Source of the DNA: Blasia pusilla
Taxonomy: Eukaryota; Marchantiophyta; Marchantiopsida; Blasiales
DNA: 64,000 nt
Assembly (NCBI GenBank): GCA_050084515.1
Contig: CM114275.1
Span: 1-64,000, forward strand
Direction: 5' to 3'
Part shown: positions 34,481-46,619 of the stretch, in pieces
Layout: each line of letters begins with the position of its first letter
Position numbering within the stretch: position 1 is the stretch's first letter
Made by a program: the position numbers and the translations under genes
Notes under the pieces: generated by a model
The model's input: only the letters and a program-made list of their open reading frames with translations
Database searches by the model: none
What the model was told of the DNA's origin: nothing

Positions 34481-35489
34481 CTGCCGGTAATTTTCCCCAG
34501 GTACCTGCATTCTTACAGTGGATGAGGTACTAGAAGACCATTTGTTGGGCAGATTTTACTCGAACTGAATCGGCCGCCTGCTCCTGTAGATCTTGCTTCT
34601 TCTTTGCTTGATCCCGTTTGTTCTCCTCGATTTCTTCGTCAAGCTCTACCTGAGGGAGGACGCAACCCTTGAACATCGTCTTGAATCCTGGGTTTTTGAT
34701 TGGCTTATCCCGGATGTCGTAAAGCCAAACCTCAAAATCTACACAACTTTCCAGGTTTGCTTCATCCAAAATGGGCTCTAATCTTTTGAGCTCCGGTTGC
34801 AGACCGTCCAGCAGGGACTTCTCGATAACCCGCAACGCATCCCAGAACGACCATTCGCGGAGCCAATGGGAGATCACTGGATCGGACACACCCGGAGGAT
34901 GGTGTGCCGCCCTCTTCTGGGCCTCTGTGCCCTCGAGACTGATTTTCATCAGTCGGATCCTCCTAAACTCGCTTATGCCGGACAACGCAAACCGATGCAC
35001 GCGATCGAGGTACACTTTCTCCCCAATCCGACCTTGCGGATCTTCATCCCTTTTCCGCTGGCGCTTGATAATCGCCTTTAGCTCCTTGTAAAACTCCGGA
35101 CCAAGTTCGGGGTTGAGAATGATGATGTAGCGCTGCATCTTGCTCGCCGTGTATTTCGTGGTTGCAGATACTGCAACTTGGATGAATTTCGCGCTTTCAG
35201 ACCCAGATACTTTCTCCCTCCGCTCCAACTCCAGTACAACGCTCTTCTTTGCGGCCTGTATCTTCGACCAGCAAAGGATTGTTACGGATGCATCTTGGGA
35301 AATAAACTTATTTGCCCAAGTCTTCTTTTTTATCTGTGCACCCTTTGCAAGCATCTAATTTACCAGGGCGTCGCCCAAGAACCCCTTGTACTCTGCCGGG
35401 TGCGTCGTAAGCACCTTATTCACTTGATCGCAGTCCTGGATCCAGTGGTGGGTGACATTCCCCTCCGATACAATCCTGCACATCCAAAC

Positions 35490-36270
35490 TCAACCCGTCA
35501 GAAAATTTGTAAGTTACGAAGGATCCGTCGGACTCCGACGGATCGTCACAGCTCAAGGCCGAATTCTAGCAACGATCTAAATGATGCAACCCGTCGGAGT
35601 CTGACGGATTGCATTCACATCTGTGAATGCCTGGTTTCAACCCGTCGGACTCCGACGGGTTGTCAGACAGTCCGTATCAAACGTGAACATAGCAACCCGT
35701 CGGAGTCCGACAGGTTGCGCAATTGAATGGAAACCTGCAATTTGACGCGAAATTTGCAATACCAACTTCCGATGCAACCCGTCGGACTCCGACGAGGTGC
35801 TTTCAGCCAAAAACATAAAAAAAAACCTCCAAACAGTTTCAAGTCAAGCAACCCGTCAAACTCCGACGGGTTGGTTTGGGCCAAAAACATACTAAAACTG
35901 TGGTCAGTCGAACAACTTGTCGGAGTCCGACGAGTTGCTTTCTTCAAAAAACATCCTGAAAAGGCGGCGAGTCGAGCAACCCGTCGGAGTCCGACGGGTT
36001 GCTTTGGGCAAAAACATACTAAACCTGTGGTCAGTTGAACAACTCGTTAGAGTCCGACGAGTTGCTTTCTTCAAAAAACATCCTGAAAAGGCGGTGAGTG
36101 GAGCAACTCGTTGGAGTCCGACAAATTGCTTTCGGGAAAAAAATCCTTACTTCTGCCGTCATTTGAGCAACTCGTCGGAGTCCGATGAGTTGCATTTTGC
36201 CAAAAGCATCCCAACAATAGTGCCGACCCAAACAACTTGTCGGAGTCCGACGGTTTGCAGCAAGAAGATA
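35490..36270. repeat. Intron 2 hairpin array, gene B copy 3
   Basis: About twelve palindromes within intron 2 (36275-35476). The copy at 35976-36002 is perfect: arm GCAACCCGTCGGA, central G, arm TCCGACGGGTTGC. Linkers match the other intron 2 arrays (AAAACATCCTGAAAAGGCGG in reverse). Confidence 0.9.
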
Positions 36271-37752
36271 CTTACGTGTTCATGGCATGCATTGCCATCT
36301 CCACCGTTGCCATGTGATGAAGGTATGGATGAAGGACCACTGCCTTCACGCAAAAATGTGCCTCCAAGGAGTTGGGCCGCTCCTCTGCAAACTTGGTCCA
36401 CGCCATGAACCTTCGATTTCCATCCTAGATGAAGAAATGCAGATTCCTCATCCAGCTGAATTCCGTGCCCTCTACTTGCCTTCTGAAATCCTGGTCTCTC
36501 ATCCTCTAGAATGTGTCGAGCTTTTCCAAGTCCTCCTCTGTAACCAGGGCTTGAGTTCCATGCTCGTCGTAAGGCTGAACATAGAAGGGAGGGAAGCTGT
36601 CGCCGCCGATTGTTTTAGCTTCGCGATGTCCTCGTCGGACTGAATTTCGCGGACGTATTCCATTGTCCGAAATCGGCAGAGTGGAATCCTCGGGGCGTTG
36701 TGGCCCTCCATCAGTGCCATTTGCTTTACCACCTGTCAGAACCGGGACAAGATCAATAAGCTTCACTGAGTTCCCAATGAAGTACAATTCACATAATTCA
36801 AAAAACCCAGATCCTCTCTTACCCGCTCGAAGATTGGGTCGGTCTCTTGACCAGCCAACTTGTCTGAGACAGCAGCTGGCAAGTCAACTGGGAACTCGTC
36901 GATCCAATAGAGGTCGATGTCTTCCGCCGCGCTTGGAGACGAGAATGATCGCTCTCCGGCTTCTTCGGCAATGTCCACCATCTCCACGCTGGCGGTCCTC
37001 ATGACCTCATCTCTCCACGCTGGCGGTCCTCATGACCTCATCGTCCGTGATTTGAACTTCTGGTGTTTCCGCTATGTTGATTGTGTCCCCGGACTTCATC
37101 GGGGACATTTCCCGCATCTCAACACTTTCGGTTGGACGGGCAGGGTTGTCGTCAATGGCTATCTCTTTTTCCCTCCTTGCTTTAGCCATTTTCCTCTCCT
37201 CACCGACGCGTCCAGACGCTTCTTTTCTCTCTTTTCGTCGGCGATCCTTTTCTTCAAGGCCTGCGACGTCTCGGCCTCTGCGTTCTGTTTATCGAGCGCC
37301 TCTTGAATACGTCTGGCAAGAAGCTCTTGGTTTTGCATCTCCGCTTCCCTTTCCTGCTCCTCGATTTCCTGTTGCCTAATTTCATTTTCCGAACGAGGCT
37401 TGGAGATGCTGACGCACGAGTCCTAATGGACTTCGGAGTGAAGCTCCCAGACTTAGTTGCTTGAACTTTTTTCCTCGTCATTTTTCCCGGAATCGCTTGA
37501 TCAATCGCCTTGCTGATGTCAAGATGAGTCGCCTTGATGGGAAGCTCGAATTGTCTTGCAATCGTTCAGTTGAATTGTCTCGCTCTCATTCGGTCGAACC
37601 ATCTCGCTCTCGTTCGGTCAAACCGTCTCGCTCTCGTTCCCTCGTATCGACTCGCGATGACTCGCCGTGTGAAACGCCCCTTGGTATCTGATCAGCTGCT
37701 GCGCGGGAGAGGAATGGAGATCGCGAAATGAGAAACCGGAAATGATCTGCCC

Positions 37753-37760
37753 TATTTATA
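37753..37760 (-). promoter_or_regulatory. TATA box of gene B, copy 3
   Basis: TATAAATA on the minus strand, about 275 bp upstream of the ATG at 37481; same context as copies 1 and 2. Confidence 0.6.
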
Positions 37761-37844
37761 CTTTTCTAGCCGCTGGGCTGAGCGTTGGGTCCCGTCATTT
37801 TTTTTACGGCGACGTGCCGGCCGTTACCGAAGTTCGGACGTGAA

Positions 37845-38480
37845 AAATGGCAACCCGTCGGAGTCTGACAGGTTGCGCGCCTCCGCCGTCCTAGGAAGAT
37901 AACGCGAGGTGTGCAAGCAACCCGTCGGAAACCGACAGGTTGAGTGCCTCCGCCGTCTTCGGACAAGAACGCGAGGTACCCGCGCAATCCATCGGAGACC
38001 GACAAGTTGCGCGCCTCCGCCATCTTCGGACAAGAACGACGTACCGCGCAACCCGTCGGAGACCATTGGGTTGCATGCTTCTCTCGTCAAGGGTAAACAA
38101 CGCGGGCTTCCCCCGCAACTCGTCGAAGTCCGATAGGTTGCGCGCTTCCTTCATGTAAGCGAAACAAGGCGAGGCCCTTGCACAACCCGTCGGAGGGCGA
38201 CAGGTTGCACGCCTCGCCGTCTTCGGGCAAGAAGGTGCGGCACCCGCGGAATTCATCGGGAACAGATGGTTGGCACCCTTCCTTCATGTAAGTGTTACAC
38301 CGTGAGATAATTGGGCAACCCCTCTGATGCCGACGGGTTGCAAGCCTCCGGCATCTTTGGGCAAGAAGGAGCGGTATCCGAGCAACTCGTCGGAGAGCAA
38401 TGGGTTGCCAGCTTCGACCATGTTTGCATTTGAAGGTAAGGCAGAAGTGTGCAACCCGTCCGACGGGTCGCAGGCTTCGC
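37845..38480. repeat. Divergent-promoter spacer, copy 3: hairpin array
   Basis: About ten palindromes at intervals of roughly 60-70 bp with linkers of the TCTTCGGACAAGAACG type, mirroring the spacer of copy 2. Lies between the gene B TATA (37760) and gene A TATA (38532). Confidence 0.85.
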
Positions 38481-38531
38481 TTAGCTAGAAGTCAGTAAAA
38501 TTCTAGAAGGAGTATATGTTTTTCGATTCAC

Positions 38532-38539
38532 TATAAATT
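38532..38539 (+). promoter_or_regulatory. TATA box of gene A, copy 3
   Basis: TATAAATT 70 bp before the ATG at 38602, followed by ATTCTCATTCTGATTCTC (the GAGAAT leader read on this strand). Confidence 0.6.
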
Positions 38540-40729
38540 AAAAATTCTCATTCTGATTCTCTTTCTCATTCTCACCCTCCTCCCGTACTAAATTTCAGGG
38601 AATGGATAATTATGTGAAGCTCACTTGTGGCAGTCATCTGGCGGCCCTTCCTCAATCAAAATCGTTCCACCGCAAGCTCGTGAGTCTTTCATACCAGTGG
38701 ATGAAAATTTTCTCTCAGTTCAATTTCTTCTCCAAATTGGAACCATCTTTGTATCCAAGGATGTTAGGGTGGACGGTACGGAGGACATAATAGGTGAGAC
38801 AGTCCAGCCAATGACTACAGACCGTAAAGTATGGAATCTCCTACCTCTAGCCAATGGTCAATATAGAGTTTACGGCCTGCCCCTGAATTCGTCTGTTTCC
38901 CAAGTAGACGGTTGAGAATTTCCTAGTGCTCCGAGCTCTACGTTTGCTACTCCTAGCTCAGTAGATCCGGCTTCGACTCCAACTTCACACGCTCGTAACA
39001 ATGTTGTTCTTCTGAAGAGATTCCGGATGTTATCAACCTCAATGGATCTGTCGAACACCAACCGGGCCCTCTGTCCGCCTACTCGTTCCTCTTGCGAGTA
39101 TCAAGCAATAGTTTGCTTTCGTCTCTTGCCTTGAAAACGTTCAAGCACATTCTTGTCAATGAGTTGCCGCCCACGTACGATGGTAATTGCATTTTTGAGT
39201 TGCCTCCACTTGCTGCTCGTGCTCAAAAGAAAGATGGAGGACCCCTGAAGGGTATGGACAGAAAGTCGGATTCTCATCGATGGTGCAGGCTTCAACGGAC
39301 TAGTGCTTCAATTCCAGATGGTCCTTGGATTGTCTCCCGCCGCCAATGTGTCGGAGCCTTGGAGTGTAGAAGTCCAGCATGCCCGTATCTAGAGTGCAAT
39401 GGGCGAGTCAATACGTCGCAATTCCCCCCCAAGAATGCAGAAACTCCATACGAGGTGGGTGCCACCATACCGCCGGGAGGCCATCGATGTCCTCATTGTC
39501 AGGCATCGCCCTTCTGCGTCGGAGCGTGTCTTGCATACATATTTTTCATTGTCCATGACTTGGGCTCCACGTTAGAGTACACAAGGTTGGCAGTTCATGT
39601 TGGCTCCCTCACTCATCCTGTGACCGATGCAATTCAAAGACACGTCAAGGAGGATGTGGCGAAGAAAGTGGCCGAGATCTACAGAAACTCTCCGGGTTCA
39701 AAGCCCGAAGTGATCTAGCTCACAACAACATCACAAATTTGTGAAAAATTTCTTGGAATCCCTGGACAAGGCGAGATCACGGCTGCTGAGGAGAAACAAC
39801 TCTGGGAAAATCTCCCATTTCTCGCTGATCCTGAATGCTTCCAAAATTTGCTGCGTCAAATACGAATTATGGATGGAAAGACGGCCGAAATGGATGCCAT
39901 CTCCAAAATCAAGGCCAACTCCACATTTCCATTCATTCAGAGATGGTAGTTCATGGGCCAAGGAGGCAAAGGATCTAGGGCCTATGTCTTCAAAATGGCA
40001 ACGACAGGTCCGTCGAGTGGCCTCGATCTTATAGATAGAATGAGGGAAGGGGAAGATCTTTACGGTAGCTGGGTAAGCTTTGATATTTGCTACAGAGTGC
40101 TAAACAGATGGTTGACAATGGGTGCTCACGTTTATGACCATGTGGAGAAGGGACTCAAAACTATATTTTTCTGTGAAGTAAAAGCTGAAGACGTTGGCAG
40201 TTTGAAGATGTGCTGGTTACTCTTATTGGAGGTGGTGAAGGAAAAAAAAAGGCCACCTCGGGAAATTTATGGGTTCATGGCGGACAATGCACAACCTCGG
40301 TGGATTGCTATCAGGGAAGTGTTCTGGGGTGGAGAGGTTCAACCGGAGAGGGAAAGGTCGGATGCTTTCCATTGGCAACAGTCTGTGACCCGGTACACCA
40401 AATCTTGCATCAAGGAGAATAAGAGGATAGAGCATGTCACTCTACTCCAACGCTGCAAGGACATCAAAACCTTGAAACATGCCATGGAATGCCAAGAAAA
40501 ACTTCATGGGTGGTGGAGGAAGTATGCCATTGAGGGGAAGTACAAAGAGTTGTGCTCTTGGCTGAGTTGGTGGACTGTACGTACGAGACAATGGGGAAAC
40601 TTCATGCGGCAGGTGAGTTCACTATTTCGTCTTGTTAAGCTGGCACTGAGAATTGTTTGAAAAGTTGCAGCTCAAGTTGAGAAGTGTGGGCACTATAGGG
40701 ATTTCAAACGGAAGAAACCAAGCAACTTG

Positions 40730-41050
40730 TCAGATGCGGCGGGTTGCCCGAGTGTGCAACCCGTCGGAAACGGACGGGTTGGCTGAATGTGCAACCAGTG
40801 AGAAAGCGACGGGTTGCATCAAGAATTTTGGTGCAACCCATATACAAGTATGCAAGGCCTGCAAATAGTTTGACCCGGATGGGTTTCGGATGACTTGCAC
40901 TTGGATCTTCCAGCCCGGAGTGGCCAAAGGTTTTTGCAACCCGTCGGAATCAAACGGGTTGCAATAGGTGCTTCGTGGGTGTTGCAACATGTTGGGACCC
41001 GACGGGTTGCACAGTCGTTCATTGGATGCCTCAGCCTTGCAACCCGTCTC
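40730..41050. repeat. Hairpin repeats in gene A intron, copy 3
   Basis: About five palindromes (for example 40757, 40937, 41000) inside the intron starting at 40613, homologous to those in copies 2 and 5. Confidence 0.8.
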
Positions 41051-41913
41051 ATTTTGACATTTAGCTTATTTCTTTGACTTCAGAGCTATTTTCGTTCCCT
41101 TCTCACACTGCCGTCATTGCAAGGATTGAACATTCATGAAAATGCCCTCTGCCCCAACAGAAGTGGAGCATAAAGTGTTCATTCCTCCTGAAGGTCATCA
41201 CAAGCATGCCAAAGAATTTCACTTGTGGAGGCATGCCAACAAGACCGGGCAAGAGCAATGCTACAGTCTGCAGCATCCCATATCTTCCTCACAAAAGGCA
41301 TAACAAAAGGAAGGGGGCCTTCGATCTACGAGCTCTATGTCAGGGCGGCTGTGAGATCTGGTGATGAAAAATTCTATGTGGAAGCCTTCAACCGGTGCGT
41401 AGCAGGTACTCCCCTCGAGCAAGACGTACACATTGGTGGGGATATTTGTAGGCACGTTTCAAGACGTCCGATACAGATGGTGGTAGAGCAGTCCGAGCGA
41501 GACTCATGGAGACCAGATAAGTATCTTGACTTCAGGCAGGTGAAGAGGGAGCATCGAGGAACAAATCCGGTGATTGATTTGGATGAGGATATCACGCCGC
41601 CCAGGTATTCGGGGACCTCGGATTGCTCCCAAATCCGTGATGGAGTAACTTCTCCAAAATCAGTGAATGTTTTATTTCAAAAGCCCTCTGTTGCTGGAAG
41701 TTCGCAAAATCCGGGCGCTGGGGTGGTTCAACAATATGGGATTCCGGTCATGGAGATGGATTGCAACCTAAAACGGTGGCATATATCTCGGAGCAACCGT
41801 GGACGTGGACCCACTTGTAGGGCAGGATCTGATGGCATTAGAAGAGCATGCGGTACTTTCCTAAATAAGAACTATACAAGGACTAGATGACCACTGCCTG
41901 GGATTTGGGGACT

Positions 41914-43133
41914 TGTGATACCCACAATTTTGTACTCCTGAAGAATATATCTTTTTATTCAACGAAGACTCTTGTACAATATGATTATGATTATGATTAT
42001 TTATTATTATGAGGAAGAATGAGTGATTCTTGAAGCTCCTGGGACAAGGCAGAGAGATGGAAGATCAAGGATTTGCCTTAGAGGAGAGGAAAACGCAATA
42101 ACAAAGTCTCAAGACTCAGAACGAAGCTTAACGAAGCTCAACAAAGATATACAAAGCTCTGTCTACGAAGTGCTTCACTACATAACGAAGCATAACGAAG
42201 AAAAGAAGAAAGAAGTACTTCGCTCTTGTACGAAGCACGAAGCACAAAACACCGTAAATAAGAACGAAGCATGGAATACTTCGTCCTCATGAAGTCCAGC
42301 GAAGCGAAGCTAAGAAGGACTGTGATTTCAAGCGACGTATGTTAGAATAGTTAGACTAGGCAAGGGCGCGACCCTTGGTATCAAATTGGTAGTTAGGACA
42401 GTTTTGTACCGCGGATTCACAGGGATCGTAGGAAAAGCTAAGAGAACCATAGATTTAGGTAGTTAGAAATAGTGAAGAGACACTAGCTTCATCAAGAACG
42501 TTTCGAATCTTTGGATCACTTCCACTCCAGCGAATATTTAAGAAGCAAGGCAAAAACCATAATCATCATTCTCTTACAAAGTCCTTATATTATAGGAATG
42601 GTCCGAGCAAGAGAGTAGTACCCTCTCGAGCTTCTATACACTTTGAAGCTTTCTCGTTCTTGATGGAATAGTAAAGCAATCATTCATTCATTCTGATGTG
42701 CGATGCTTATGTCTGAGTATTCTTTTTGGGTTTCAGAGTGAAGAGTGAATCAGGCGCACCTTTCCCATCAGTCAAATAATCAACCTGAGTTGTAGGAAAT
42801 CTGTTTGAGAGAGAGTAACCTGCCGAGACGGATTGAGTTCCGAAAGTAGGAGAAGCCAACTTTTGTGTTGAGATCTCTGTGAGGTTTCTTGATGTCGAGA
42901 GGAAAATCTACTTGAACATGCTATCAATTCCACTAGAGAGAATCGAGGAAAGATCCTTTGGTACTAAGAAAGATCAGAAGATATTGATAAGACATTGAAT
43001 ATAACTCTCACACATTTAAATCCAACTATTACAATAGAATTGTAATTCCGAACTCTCTTTTCATCAAACAATGATCCTCTTGGGGATCGAACTTATTAAA
43101 ACGACTATAAAATAGAAACGCTTGTACATTACA
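41914..43133 (+). repeat. 5' LTR of the gypsy element
   Basis: 1220 bp, TGTGATACCC to TTGTACATTACA, paired with 51526-52716. Rich in the pentamer GAAGC and its complement in the first 400 bp. An ATT-rich run (GATTATGATTATG) lies near 41985. Confidence 0.9.
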
Positions 43134-43150
43134 TATAGCAAGAGACTTTT

Positions 43151-43168
43151 TGGCGCCGCTGCCGGGGA
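43151..43168 (+). promoter_or_regulatory. Primer-binding site, tRNA-Asp type
   Basis: TGGCGCCGCTGCCGGGGA, 17 bp after the LTR, complementary with one mismatch to the 3' end of plant tRNA-Asp, the primer used by Athila and related elements. Confidence 0.8.
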
Positions 43169-43605
43169 TCATATTCTTTGCTGAAAAGGGAGAGAGATAC
43201 ATGGGGAATCCGGGAGCGGGGAAAGAAGCCTCATCTCTTGGAAGACCCAACCAGCTAGTTCTTACTTGAAGACCATCTGATATCTCTAGCTTTCCGGAAG
43301 TCTTATCCAGCTACCATCCGGAAGACCATCTGATATCTCTAGCTATTCCCCTCAGACAATGGATGAAAGAAGATAACAATAGATTTGCTGCATTGGTGCT
43401 AGAAAAGATAGAACAATTAATTAGTCTTGTCAATAAACCAGTCGCCGAACGACGCTTCGCCCATGAACGTCAATTGTACTTGGTGATGACCCGGTACTTC
43501 TATTTATGGGAGGAAAACCTGGCAGGAAGATTAAGAGCACCTGGCACACTTCTGTAGGCTTAGGAAGTAGAAACATTTAATTTCCCTCCATGGACCCCTA
43601 CCTTT

Positions 43606-44690
43606 TTGCGACCGTGGGTGCGGAAGCAAGTTCCCAGATCCCAGAAGGGGCTCATGGAAGGCTCCCGGCCCTCTTCGCAAGATCAGCGAGCCGATCGACG
43701 GAGTAAGCAACAAGAAGATCACCCGGCTTGGAGACCTCCAGGGCTGTCTCCCGGTCTTCGTCTTCGTACAAAACCCAAGAGCAAGAAGAGAGACAGGAAC
43801 AAACTCTCTACTACATCCCCTGCCAGTTCGCAGTCGGACGAAGAGTCAACCAGGGACCCCTTTGGGGAGTCAGGGGACGTGGGGCCGACCAAATCAACTA
43901 GAGCGGAGCCGCTACCTCCTCCCTCCCAAGCCTCAAGCCCGAGACCCAGCAGCAGACCATTCCCCATGGCCAATACTAGGAAGACGCTGCTAAGGTACCC
44001 CACCTTTGCTGGGGGACGGCAAGATGATGTGGACAACTTTGTGCTGGAATTTACCCATGTAGCCAAGGCAAATGGGGAAGGCTCAGAGGAGGACTTGTTG
44101 GGAGTCTTTCCTGGCCTGCTCAAGAAGCAAGCAAGCCAGTGGTACGAGGGTCTCGGAGCCCCGAAACCCTTGGAAACATGGAAAAGGGTATTGGAGTCCT
44201 TTCTACATGAGTTCCGCGACCTGGAGTTCGAGGACAGGCTTCTTACGAAGCTTTGCGACCTGAAACGAAAAAAAAGGAAACTCTCCGGGAGTACACACAA
44301 AGGTTTCGCAGCCTGGTGAATAAACTGGAACACACCACTACCTCGCAATTGGTAGATTGGTTCGTGTCAAGACTCTCCAAGGAAATGGACCGATACTGCC
44401 GGCGAGGCCAACGAGATTCCCTAGAAGCAGTCATAGCCTCCGCAGAGGCTTACGAAGCCTCAGAGAAGTCCCGTAAAACACGAAGACGGCGTCGCAAACT
44501 AGTGCTTCGTCGGAGGACGAAGCGTCTTCCACAGACACGGAATCCTCTATGTGGGATACCTCGGAGTCCTCGGACTCTGAAAAAGATGCAAAATCTAGAC
44601 GGAAAGGAAAAAGCACGCGCCACCACTCTCCCAAGGACCAAAGGAAAACCCGACCCACAAAGCACCTTCCCTAGCGGTCTGAAAGTCTAG
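43606..44690 (+). pseudogene. gag: gag (capsid part) of the gypsy element
   Basis: Two overlapping frames, 43606-44319 and 44253-44690, joined across an A-run near 44270 that marks a single frameshift. A Ser/Pro/Arg-rich N-terminus is followed by a retrotransposon gag domain (RYPTFAGGRQDDVDNFV; ASQWYEGL; WKRVLESFLHEFRD; REYTQRFRSLVNKLE). Forms the particle shell in such elements. Leads into the zinc knuckles at 44822. Confidence 0.8.
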
Positions 44691-44725
44691 TAAGGGGGAC
44701 AACAAGGAAGGCCGGCAAGTCGGCC

Positions 44726-46605
44726 ATGGAAGAGTTAAGTAAGCAATTGGCAGAATTGAAGGTACATCTGGCGCCCCAGAAGGACCCCAGAAGACGACCA
44801 GGTCCGATGAGGCCCAACATCTGGTGCAGTACCTGTGGAACCCAAGGGTATACTGCCCAAGAATGCCACATTCAAAGGGATGTACGCTGGATTCAGGAAG
44901 ATTCCACTTCAGAAGAAGGGTGGTATGAACCCGAACAGTGGGAAGGGTGCTATGCCATCCAAGGTGTGCCACCACCAAATCTCGGATGAAATTGGATCAC
45001 CCAATATGTGCCTCCGGAATACGGGGAACAGAGACCCCTGAGACAGATTATGGGTGCGGCGGCCTTCACGCCACCCATAAAAAGGAATTGTTGTTATAAT
45101 TGCGGTGCGGCTGACCATTGGGCTAATAATTGCCCAAACCCAAAGCGGCCAGTAGGACTCAATCCCTTGTGCGGAAATTGCAAGAAAGGCGGGCACACTA
45201 CAGTGGAATGCCTGGAGCCCAAGGTTCCGCGGTTGTTGGTAAAATATGTTAACACCCCAGCAGCCCAACCAGAGTCCAAGAATGACGTAAATGTGCAACT
45301 CGTCCGAGTGGAAGAGTTAGGGTCCCCTAGGCCAAGGCGAGTCACTATCAGAGAGGAAGACTCGAATAGAGAGGCCGCCAAAGAATCATTGGATTGGCCC
45401 AAAGAGTTCCAAGAAACCGTTCTGGCTGTCACCACGAGGTCCAAGAGTCAGACCGCGGGGACCCCCAAGGCAAGGAAAGGTGCTTCGTCTTCGCGCGGAG
45501 CTCAGGACCCCAAGACAAAAGGTGTAGACGCCTTCCGCGCCGGGAAGGCCATCCTAAAAGGCGATGTTGACCCAACCTTCGATCGAAGTCACCCTAAATA
45601 CTTCCATCAAGATATTGAGGACGAGGTTCGGGCTCAAGTGCTTCAAGACCAGGGACCAGAAGGGAGGAAGACCCCAGAGCCGACGAGAACCGGAACGACT
45701 CCGGAAATGCAAGCCATCGCGACGTCACCGCTGGTCTTAGAAGCCCACGACCTACTCAGGGACTTGGCGTCAACTCCGGCCAATATAACCCTGCTGCAAT
45801 TATTAATGGATAAACTGGTGTACGGCAAAATTTTGCAGTTGTGGAAGATAAGCCGTAAAAAACCCAAGAAGTCTGCAAAGCATCTACCAGTAGTGGATCT
45901 GTTACGTATTGAAGTGAAAGACTTGGGAGCACCAGAGGTAGAGGTGGAGATTGAGGGGCACACCATTAAGAAGGTGCCCATTGACTCAAGAAGTGGAATT
46001 AACATTATGATAGAACAGACAGCTCAGGCACTAGGATATACGAAGTACGAACCCACTGAGAAGTATCTGCGGTATGCGGATCAGTCCCGGAAGCGACCCT
46101 AGGACAGCTCACTCAGATCCTGACCATGCTCGGGGGGGTGCTATTTCTGTTGGACTACTTAGTCTTGCAACCCCTAACAACTACTGGCTATCCTTTGCTC
46201 ATTGGAAGACCTTGGCTGTATGGTGCGAGAGTGACTACGGATTGGAGGAGGCGACGTTTCACGTTCCAGGCTCCGGACCAGGTCTCCAAGCGGCTCATCA
46301 AGTTTTCGTGGAAATCACGACCACCCCAAGGAGAAACGCCACCGACCGACGAGGGCTATACATCAGATCAAGAGCAAACTACAGCTACTGAGTCCTCGTC
46401 CAATGTGTATTATTTAGAATGTTACGAAATAGACGAGGAGTCGATACCTAGCAAACCGATGTCGACCCGAGAAGAAGAGAAGCTCGGTCATAGCACATTC
46501 CAGTTTACAGAGAGTATGGTTCAAGAAAAGGACTATATACAGGTCTTAATAACAAATCAGAATTCTATACGCCTCTCGGCGGATTTTCTCCCACCGAACT
46601 CCTGA
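44726..46605 (+). pseudogene. gag zinc knuckles and protease of the gypsy element
   Basis: Three knuckle motifs: CSTCGTQGYTAQEC (His replaced by Tyr), CYNCGAADHWANNC and CGNCKKGGHTTVEC (both C-x2-C-x4-H-x4-C). After a Lys/Glu-rich linker the protease follows: VPIDSRSGINIM, where the usual DSGSG loop has Arg for Gly, then after a frameshift near 46100 the strand YPLLIGRPWLYG. A further open stretch to 46605 links to the reverse transcriptase. TGA at 44987 separates the first knuckle from the rest. The altered active-site loop would inactivate the protease. Confidence 0.8.
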
Positions 46606-46619
46606 AGTATAAAAGATTA

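Larger units (their letters stand above)
32462..37481 (-). pseudogene. Gene B, copy 3: ParB-like/methyltransferase fusion, chimeric and lacking motif IV
   Basis: Exons (minus): 37481-36823, 36732-36276, 35475 to about 33132, 33097-32462; introns 36822-36733, 36275-35476. This copy keeps ATGACG in frame, which supports that start. The ParB-like segment has TAG for Trp just before DGNRR (36425-36427). Exon 3 carries a tandem duplication (see 33230-34480) and stops near 35342 and 34530. The part encoding DLPS plus the 5' part of intron 3 is deleted: exon 3 breaks after VEE and joins intron sequence at about 33132. Exon 4 is fully open (211 residues) with VFHLVGLSG (32869-32843) and reads through to a longer tail, LFDDEAQEFIEYLKN, because GTGAGT has become GCGAGT. 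Confidence 0.65.

Noticed and set aside
43719-44348. 209-codon minus-strand ORF opposite gag
   Set aside because: The plus strand holds a recognisable gag domain; the antisense frame has low-complexity Ser/Arg sequence only.
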